NCBI RefSeq assembly: GCF_009760915.1
Contig: NZ_VIDQ01000038.1
Location: forward strand, 1-64,000
DNA from: Azohydromonas aeria
Lineage (GTDB): Bacteria; Pseudomonadota; Gammaproteobacteria; Burkholderiales; Burkholderiaceae_C
Length of the DNA stretch: 64,000 bases
Direction of reading: 5' to 3'
The position numbers were made by a program, and so were the translations under genes. The notes under the pieces are model-generated. The model saw nothing but the letters and a program-made list of their open reading frames with translations, made no database searches and had not been told where the DNA came from. Shown in pieces: positions 58,275 through 64,000 of this stretch; the first letter of the stretch is position 1, and each line of letters starts with the position of its first letter.

Positions 58275-58697
58275 TCAGGCCAGCCCGAGTGCCTTTTGCG
58301 CCAGGGCCAGGAAGGCGGTGCGCTCCGCAGGGGACAGCGGCCCCAGGATGTCGGCCTGCAAGGCTTCCACCAGCGGCCGGCAAGCTCCCAGCAGCTGCTC
58401 GCCTTCGGGCGTGAGGTGCAGTCGGCGCGAGCGGCGATCCTGCGCGCTGACCATGCGCTGCACCAGGCCTTTGAGCTCCAGTCGGTCGATCACGCCGCCG
58501 ATCGTGGCGCGGTCGAAGCCGATGGTCGCGGCCAGGCTCGCCTGGTCGATGCCGGGTTGCAGCGCGATGGCGTCGAGCGCCGCGAACTGCACCGAGGTCA
58601 GGTCGAAACCCGCGGCCTGCGTGCGTGCCTGGAAGACCTGCGTCGACTGCTGGTGCAGCCGACGGATCAGGTGCCCGGCCATCTCGATCCTGTCCAT
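58275..58697 (-). CDS. mobR: MarR-family regulator, probable MobR
   Basis: The product has 140 residues from ATG 58697 with GAGGAG upstream. MarR winged helix: SVQFAALDAIALQPGIDQAS, LAATIGFDRATIGGVIDRLE, LKGLVQRMVSAQDRRSRRLH and LTPEGEQLL, with the DxRxxR wing. It is divergent from a 3-hydroxybenzoate 4-monooxygenase gene, the arrangement known for mobR/mobA in Comamonas. It should repress mobA until the 3-hydroxybenzoate-type ligand binds. Confidence 0.85.
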   Translation of the reverse strand: MDRIEMAGHLIRRLHQQSTQVFQARTQAAGFDLTSVQFAALDAIALQPGIDQASLAATIGFDRATIGGVIDRLELKGLVQRMVSAQDRRSRRLHLTPEGEQLLGACRPLVEALQADILGPLSPAERTAFLALAQKALGLA

Positions 58698-58764
58698 CCG
58701 TGACTCCTCGCGTCGCCCGCCACGCCCCAGCGCGCCGGCATGGCCGACGCGTTTGACGGGATTA

Positions 58765-58793
58765 ATATGCATGCATATGATATGCAATCATAT
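58765..58793. promoter_or_regulatory. Overlapping palindromes, probable MobR operator
   Basis: ATATGCATGCATAT at 58765-58778 is a perfect 14-bp palindrome. ATATGA (58775-58780) and TCATAT (58788-58793) form a second, overlapping inverted repeat with a 7-base spacer. They lie in an AT-rich patch between mobR and mobA, 46-74 bases upstream of the mobA start, where a MarR dimer would block the promoter. Confidence 0.65.
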
Positions 58794-58838
58794 TGTACGC
58801 AACCGCGCCCGATCGGCGGGCTGCCTGAAGGAGACGCC

Positions 58839-60746
58839 ATGCAATACCACGTCAACGGCTTCAAGGCCGGCGATCCCGATGTCCTGCCGGCGGCCGCGGG
58901 CCACCGTCGCGCGGGCGACCCCTTGCCGGAGACGGTGGACGTGCTGATCGCGGGCTCGGGTCCGGCGGGCCTGTGCCTGGCCGCGCAGCTCGCCCGCGTT
59001 CCGGGCATCCGCACCCTGCTGGTGGAGCCCAAGCTCGGGCCGATGGAGAAGGGCCAGGCCGACGGCATCAGCGTGCGTTCCATGGAGATGTTCCAGGCCT
59101 TCGGCTTTGCTGAAAAGGTCATGCGCGAGTCGGTCTGGATCAACGAGACGACTTTCTGGACGCCCGCCGTCGGGGCGTCCCTGGCGCGTGTCGCCCGTGT
59201 GCAGGACGTGCCCGACGGCATCTCCGAGATGCCCCACGTGCTGCTCAACCAGGCGCGGGTGCACGACATGTTCCTGGACGTCATGCGCCACTCGCCGACC
59301 CGGCTGGAGCCAGACTACGGCCTGAAGGTGATCGACTTGGCCATCGACGCCGGCACTGCCGAACACCCCGTCACAGTCACGCTGGAGCACACCGCACCCG
59401 ACCGCGAGGGCGAGCGCGCCACCGTGCGGGCCAATTACGTCGTGGGCTGCGACGGCGCACGCTCCAACGTGCGCAGCGCCATCGGTGGCGCGCTGCACGG
59501 CGATGCGGCGCACCAGGCCTGGGGCGTGATGGACGTGCTGGCCGTCACTGACTTCCCCGACTGGCGCATGAAGTCCTTCGTGCGCTCGCAGGACGAGGGC
59601 ATCCTGATGGTGCTGCCGCGCGAGGGCGGGCACCTGGTGCGGCTGTACGTCGAGCTCGACCGCCTGGGCGAGCACGAGCGCGCCGCCGACCGCGGCATGG
59701 GCGCCGAGGACATCATCGCCAAGGCGCAGCGCATCTTCCGGCCGTTCCAGCTTGAAGTGAAGGAGGTGGTCTGGTGGTCCATCTACGAGATCGGCCATCG
59801 CCTGACCGACAAGTTCGACGACGTGCCCGAGGACCAAGTGGCCACCCGCGCGCCGCGCGTGATGCTGGCGGGCGACGCCTGCCACACCCACAGTCCCAAG
59901 GCAGGGCAGGGCATGAACGTGTCGATGGGCGACACCTTCAACCTGGGCTGGAAGTTGATCTCGGTACTGACCGGCCGCGCGGACCCGGCCTTGCTGCACA
60001 GCTATTCCGGCGAACGCCGTGCCGCAGCCCAGGGCCTGGTGGAGTTTGACCACAAGTGGGCGCGTGTCGTCGGCGCGCGCGCCGAGGAGGATGCCGCGGG
60101 CGACCTGCCGCGCGTGGCGCGCGAGTTCGTCAACAACCTGCCCTTCACCTGCGGCCTGACCATCCAGTACGAGCGCGGCGCGCTCACCGGCGCGCCCACT
60201 TGGCAGCACCTGGCGGCCGGCTTCGACATCGGCAAGCGCTTCCATTCCGCCCCGGTCGTGCGGCTGGCCGATGCCAGGCCCATGCAGCTGGGTCACTGCG
60301 TCGAAGCCGACGCGCGATTCCGCCTGTTCATCTTCGCCTCCATGGCGGATGCTGGCGGCCGCGGTGGCGCTGTCGCCAGCCTGTGCGACTGGCTCGAACA
60401 CGACCCGGCCTCTCCGCTGCGCCGCCACACGGCGCCGGGGGAGGACGTGGATGCGGTGATCGACACCCGGGCCGTCTTCCAGCAGGACTTCCGCTCGCTC
60501 GACTACGGCGCCATGCCCACATTGTTGCGCCCGCCGGTGGGCCGCTACGGGCTGTGCGACTACGAGAAGGTCTTCTGTGCCGACCTGAAGCGGGGCGACG
60601 ACATCTTTGCGATGCGCGGCATCGACCGCGCCTCAGGTTGCGTGGTCATCGTGCGTCCGGATCAGTACGTCGCACATGTTCTCCCGCTGACGGCCCGCGA
60701 CGAGCTGACGGCGTATTTCGCTGCCATCTTGCGGGTGCGCAGCTGA
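58839..60746 (+). CDS. mobA: 3-hydroxybenzoate 4-monooxygenase
   Basis: The product has 635 residues from ATG 58839 with GAAGGAG upstream, close to the length of characterised MobA. FAD site VLIAGSGPAGLCLAAQLARV, GISVRSMEMFQAFGFAEKV, VGCDGARSNVRSAIGGAL and MLAGDACHTHSPKAGQGMNV with SMGDTFNLGWKLISVLTG. The C-terminal thioredoxin-like domain of the phenol-hydroxylase family (FRSLDYGAMPTLLRPPVGRY, VIVRPDQYVAHVLPL) is present. It converts 3-hydroxybenzoate to protocatechuate. That protocatechuate could feed a LigB-type cleavage enzyme such as the one at 42.7 kb. Confidence 0.92.
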   Translation: MQYHVNGFKAGDPDVLPAAAGHRRAGDPLPETVDVLIAGSGPAGLCLAAQLARVPGIRTLLVEPKLGPMEKGQADGISVRSMEMFQAFGFAEKVMRESVWINETTFWTPAVGASLARVARVQDVPDGISEMPHVLLNQARVHDMFLDVMRHSPTRLEPDYGLKVIDLAIDAGTAEHPVTVTLEHTAPDREGERATVRANYVVGCDGARSNVRSAIGGALHGDAAHQAWGVMDVLAVTDFPDWRMKSFVRSQDEGILMVLPREGGHLVRLYVELDRLGEHERAADRGMGAEDIIAKAQRIFRPFQLEVKEVVWWSIYEIGHRLTDKFDDVPEDQVATRAPRVMLAGDACHTHSPKAGQGMNVSMGDTFNLGWKLISVLTGRADPALLHSYSGERRAAAQGLVEFDHKWARVVGARAEEDAAGDLPRVAREFVNNLPFTCGLTIQYERGALTGAPTWQHLAAGFDIGKRFHSAPVVRLADARPMQLGHCVEADARFRLFIFASMADAGGRGGAVASLCDWLEHDPASPLRRHTAPGEDVDAVIDTRAVFQQDFRSLDYGAMPTLLRPPVGRYGLCDYEKVFCADLKRGDDIFAMRGIDRASGCVVIVRPDQYVAHVLPLTARDELTAYFAAILRVRS

Positions 60747-60838
60747 CAGAAGCAGCTCGATCAGGGGGGGAGGCTTATAACTTAAGGACGGCATCGGCTG
60801 ATATCTCAACCTTCTAATGCACAACGACAATCCAAACG

Positions 60839-60880
60839 GTGTCAATTTTGTTGCGTATTCAACATACATTCGTTTGACAC
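60839..60880. promoter_or_regulatory. Nested inverted repeats before the conflict locus
   Basis: GTGTCAA (60839-60845) and TTGACAC (60874-60880) enclose GTTG (60850-60853) and CAAC (60860-60863), a nested dyad in an AT-rich 180-base gap between mobA and the DUF1016 remnant. It could be an operator, a structured RNA end or an element boundary. No gene lies in the gap. Confidence 0.4.
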
Positions 60881-60928
60881 TTGTGCATGCCCCCACTTGA
60901 CAGCGCTTTCGCCGGCCATGCCGTTAGA

Positions 60929-62021
60929 TCAGGAGCTGCCTTCGTCGGCCACGTCACCGCCGAGCTCAGCCTCGATCTGCTCGATGCTGGGAAGACTGCC
61001 GGTCAGCGGCTCGGGCAGATCGCGCAGCAGCTGATACTCGGCGACGCCGATGGGCTTGTCGATGCCCGAGAGTGCGTACTCGGCCACCAGCCGGTTTTGC
61101 TGCCGGCACAGCAGCAGTCCTATGGTGGGCTTGTCGTCAGCTGCCTTGACCTGCGCGTCCACGGCGGCGAGGTAGAAGTTGAGCTGCCCGGCGTGCTCGG
61201 GCTTGAAGGCCGTGGCCTTGAGCTCGACCACGACGCAAGCACTTCAGGCGCGTGTGATAGAAAAGCAGGTCGATGAAGAACTCGTCGCCGGCTACCTCCA
61301 GCCGGAACTGGCGGCCGACGAAGGCGAAGCCTGCGCCCAGTTCCAGCAGGAAGCGGGTGATGTGGCGCACGAGGCCGCTCTCGATCTCGCGCTCATGCGC
61401 CTCGTCGCCCAGGCCAAGAAAATCGAACAGGTATGGATCCTTGAGCGTCTCGCGTGCCAATGCCGAGTGCGGCGACGGCAGCCGGGCCTCGAACTTGGTC
61501 ACGGCGGCGCCCTGGCGCTGGTGGAGCCGATTGCGGATGTGCAGCTCCAGCGTCGTGCGCGACCAGCCCTGCTGCACCGCCTGCGCGGCGTACCACTCGC
61601 GCTGCGCCGGGTCGTCGAGCTTGGTCAGCAGCGTCACGACGTGGAACCAGGGCAATTGGTCAGCAGGCTGCTGACCAAATCGACCACCAGGGCAGTGCTG
61701 CGCGAAGAAGCGCATGTACTTCAGGTTGCTGCTGGACCAGCCGCGCATGTCGGGGAAAGCGTCCTGCAGGTCGCACGCCAGGCGGTCGATCACCTTGGCG
61801 CCCCAGCCCTGGGCCTGCTGCCGCGTCAGGATCTCGCGCCCGATGCGACCGTAGAGTTGCACCAGCTTGGCGTTGACCGCCAGCGCCGCACGCTGCCGCG
61901 CATGCGCGATGTCGGCCTTCAGCCCGGCGAGCCAGTCGGCATAGCCCGCCGGCGCGGCTGGACGCCGCGACCGCCCGCCCCACCCGGCAGCGCGCAGCGG
62001 GTCGAGTCGCTGGATCGCCAC
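60929..62021 (-). pseudogene. DUF1016/YhcG-type PDDEXK nuclease gene, frameshifted
   Basis: From GTG 62021 the frame encodes the DUF1016 N-terminal domain (LVQLYGRIGREILTRQQAQG, then WSSSNLKYMRFFA) and the start of the nuclease domain (PYLFDFLGLG, GFAFVGRQFRLEVAGDEFFI, DLLFYHTRLKC). At about 61240 an extra base shifts the frame. The correct continuation VVELKATAFKPEHAGQLNFY then LLCRQQNRLVAEYALSG is in the next frame, to 60929. The catalytic D...ExK residues (Asp in FFIDLLFY, Glu-Leu-Lys in VELKA) are therefore split. Deleting one base restores about 363 residues. Inactive, or a sequencing error. It is divergent from the TOTE gene. Confidence 0.82.
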
Positions 62022-62045
62022 AAGCTTGGCAGGACAATCAGCAGC

Positions 62046-64000
62046 ATGGCCGATGCCTCAATGCCCGAGCGGGATCTCATCGCCGCACTCAAAGCCGAGA
62101 ACGCCCGGCTCGTGGCGCTGCTGGAGCGGCACGGGATCGATTGGCGAGCGCCCGCCGTGCCTCCAGGGGCGCCGACAGCGCCGCCGCGGCCACAGCCTTC
62201 GGTGCGGCTGACTACGGCTGACAAGGTGGCTCTGTTCCGGCAGCTCTTCCGTGGCCGCACGGACGTGTACCCGGTGCGCTGGGAAAGCCGCGGCGGCGAA
62301 CGCTCGGGCTATTCGCCCGCCTGCGCCAACGAGTGGCGAGCGGGCGTGTGCGAAAAGCCGCGCATTAAATGCGCCGAATGCACCCACCGGCAGCTCGTGC
62401 CGCTTGATGACGGCGTCGTCCACGGCCACCTGGCCGGCCGGCACACCATCGGCGTCTATCCGCTGCTGCAGGATGACAGCTGCCACTTCCTGGCCGTGGA
62501 CTTCGACCAGGCCGAGTGGCGCGAGGATTCCCGCGCCTTCATGGGCTCCTGCCGGGAGCTTGGCGTGCCGGCGGCGCTGGAGATCTCGCGCTCGGGACAA
62601 GGCGCGCATGCGTGGGTGTTCTTCACGGCGGCGGTGGCCGCTCGCGACGCGCGGCGCCTGGGAACGGCCCTCATCGGCCACGCCTGCAGCCGCATACGCC
62701 AGCTGCAACTGGCCTCCTATGACCGGCTCTTTCCCAACCAGGACACCCTGCCCAAGGGCGGCTTTGGCAACCTGATCGCGTTGCCGCTGCAAAAGCTGCG
62801 TCGCGAGCACGGCTGCAGCGTCTTCGTGGACGAGGAGCTGCGCCCGCATGCCGACCAGTGGGCGTTTCTCGCCCGCGTCGAGCGGATGGCACCGCTCGAC
62901 ATCGAGCCCGTGATCCTGCGCGCCACCGGCGGAGCGCATCCACTGGACGTCACGTTCATCGAGGAAGAGGACTTGGCCACGCCATGGCAGCGTCCGGCTT
63001 CGGGCGGCCGGCTCGCCGGCCCCATGCCCGAAGCGCTGACCCTCACCCTGGCCAACCAGATCTACGTGGAGAAGGCGGCGCTACCTCAGGCGCTGGCCAA
63101 CCGGCTCATCCGCTTGGCCGCGTTCCAGAATCCGGAGTTCTACCGGGCACAGGCCATGCGCCTGTCGGTCTGGGACAAGCCCCGCGTCATCGGCTGCGCG
63201 CAGAATCTCCCGCGCCACATCGGCTTGCCGCGCGGCTGCCTGGACGGCGTGCTGACGCTGCTGCGCGACAACGGCATCCGCTGCGACCTGCACGACGAGC
63301 GGCAGGGTGGTACACCTATCGACGCCAGCTTTGCCGGGCTGCTGCGTCCTGACCAGGAGGCCGCCGTGGCGGCCATGCTGCACCATGACACCGGCGTGCT
63401 GTGCGCCCCCACGGCCTTCGGCAAGACGGTCAGTGCCGCGGCGCTCATCGCCCGGCGCGGCGTCAACACGCTGGTGCTCGTGCACCGCACCGAGTTGCTG
63501 CGTCAGTGGCAGGAACGATTGCATGCCTTCCTCGGCATCGAACGCAAAGGCGTCGGCGTCATTGGCGGCGGCAAGGACCGACCCACCGGGCGCATCGACA
63601 TCGCGGTGATGCAGTCGCTCTACCGCCAAGGAAAGGCCGACGAGCGCGTGGCGCAGTACGGGCATGTCATCGTCGACGAGTGCCACCACGTCGGCGCGGC
63701 CTCCTTCGAGGCTCTGCTGCGCCACGTCAAGGCCCGGTACGTGCTGGGCCTGACCGCCACGCCCATCCGCCGCGACGGCCAGCAGCCGGTCCTCTTCATG
63801 CAGTGCGGCCCCGTGCGCCACACCGCCCAGCGACCGGACGAGGTGCCGCAGGACCTCGCGGTCATCCCGCGCTACCTCTCCTCGCGCCTTGGCCTGGCAG
63901 CCGACGCCCCCATCCAGGAAGTGTTCCGCCGCGTGGCCTGCGATGCGGCGCGTACCGACGCGATTGCGGCTGAGGTACAGGCCGCCTGCAAGCAAGGCCG
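62046..64000 (+). CDS. TOTE conflict-system primase-helicase, 3' end beyond window
   Basis: The frame is open from ATG 62046, with AGGA upstream, through the right edge (651 codons seen). Residues 10-30 form a short coiled coil. An archaeo-eukaryotic primase domain follows: a Cys set (C93, C102, C109, C112; CEKPRIKCAEC), catalytic DFD at 152-154 in FLAVDFDQAEW and the SxH motif SRSGQGAHAWVFF (His188). A superfamily II helicase begins near residue 430 with Walker A APTAFGKT (454-461), DECHH box (544-548) and LGLTATPIRRDG. This is the layout of TOTE primase-helicases, thought to act in conflicts with mobile DNA. A divergent DUF1016 nuclease remnant adjoins it. Confidence 0.85.
   Translation, partial: MADASMPERDLIAALKAENARLVALLERHGIDWRAPAVPPGAPTAPPRPQPSVRLTTADKVALFRQLFRGRTDVYPVRWESRGGERSGYSPACANEWRAGVCEKPRIKCAECTHRQLVPLDDGVVHGHLAGRHTIGVYPLLQDDSCHFLAVDFDQAEWREDSRAFMGSCRELGVPAALEISRSGQGAHAWVFFTAAVAARDARRLGTALIGHACSRIRQLQLASYDRLFPNQDTLPKGGFGNLIALPLQKLRREHGCSVFVDEELRPHADQWAFLARVERMAPLDIEPVILRATGGAHPLDVTFIEEEDLATPWQRPASGGRLAGPMPEALTLTLANQIYVEKAALPQALANRLIRLAAFQNPEFYRAQAMRLSVWDKPRVIGCAQNLPRHIGLPRGCLDGVLTLLRDNGIRCDLHDERQGGTPIDASFAGLLRPDQEAAVAAMLHHDTGVLCAPTAFGKTVSAAALIARRGVNTLVLVHRTELLRQWQERLHAFLGIERKGVGVIGGGKDRPTGRIDIAVMQSLYRQGKADERVAQYGHVIVDECHHVGAASFEALLRHVKARYVLGLTATPIRRDGQQPVLFMQCGPVRHTAQRPDEVPQDLAVIPRYLSSRLGLAADAPIQEVFRRVACDAARTDAIAAEVQAACKQG

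Overview
The window is high-GC DNA. Its gene content is typical of a betaproteobacterium of the order Burkholderiales, most likely Comamonadaceae or a close relative. The signs are five Bug/TctC-type solute-binding proteins placed inside catabolic operons, a Gram-negative-type trimeric porin, PEP-CTERM proteins, a mobR/mobA pair, and an mhp cluster whose transporters are Bug proteins. Genus and species cannot be read from the sequence alone.

Layout. (1) 1-8.5 kb is a decayed accessory region. It holds one intact HAF-repeat PEP-CTERM protein, two PEP-CTERM-type pseudogenes, remnants of a histidine kinase, an EAL domain, a transposase and an isochorismatase, a Bug plus flavin-reductase pair, and a TIR-transmembrane protein with a small coiled-coil neighbour. 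(2) 8.6-16.6 kb carries PhoX phosphatase, a class A beta-lactamase, a membrane diguanylate cyclase, KptA with a small overlapping partner, a DHA2-type efflux pump and a divergent LysR regulator. (3) 16.9-22.3 kb is a plasmid-type maintenance module: a Rep_3 initiator, an AT-rich stretch and an array of 12 direct plus 2 inverted 20-bp iterons. It is flanked by small two-gene cassettes, one possibly GNAT-like and one zeta-toxin-like. This module means the window is either on a plasmid/chromid or carries an integrated replicon.

(4) 22.4-48.2 kb is a large divergent catabolic cluster. Twelve minus-strand genes run from a GntR regulator to etfA. They include RidA, a LigJ-like hydratase, two different Rieske oxygenases with one VanB-like reductase, a Bug protein, enoyl-CoA hydratase, 3-hydroxyacyl-CoA dehydrogenase, an SDR and EtfAB. 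Fourteen plus-strand genes run from an acyl-CoA synthetase to a porin. They include two acyl-CoA dehydrogenases, a Bug protein, a thiolase/OB-fold pair, a CaiB-type CoA-transferase, a LigB-type extradiol dioxygenase, three tandem RraA/aldolase-family proteins, a second enoyl-CoA hydratase and a thioesterase. The inferred logic is uptake, Rieske demethylation or hydroxylation, CoA-dependent side-chain shortening with electrons passed to ETF, LigB-type ring cleavage, LigJ-type hydration and RraA-type aldol cleavage to central metabolites. The substrate is unknown. A repeated TGTGGCAT element in the divergent promoter region is the probable GntR operator.

(5) 48.3-57.9 kb is an mhp-type 3-(3-hydroxyphenyl)propionate meta-cleavage cluster (mhpABDFEC plus two Bug proteins) divergent from an IclR regulator, with a perfect 17-bp palindrome between them. 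(6) 58.3-60.7 kb is a mobR/mobA pair for 3-hydroxybenzoate 4-hydroxylation. (7) 60.9-64 kb ends in a conflict-type locus: a frameshifted DUF1016/PDDEXK nuclease divergent from a TOTE-type primase-helicase that runs off the right edge.

High GC creates very long antisense open frames opposite real genes; these were left out. No tRNA, rRNA or CRISPR array was recognised.
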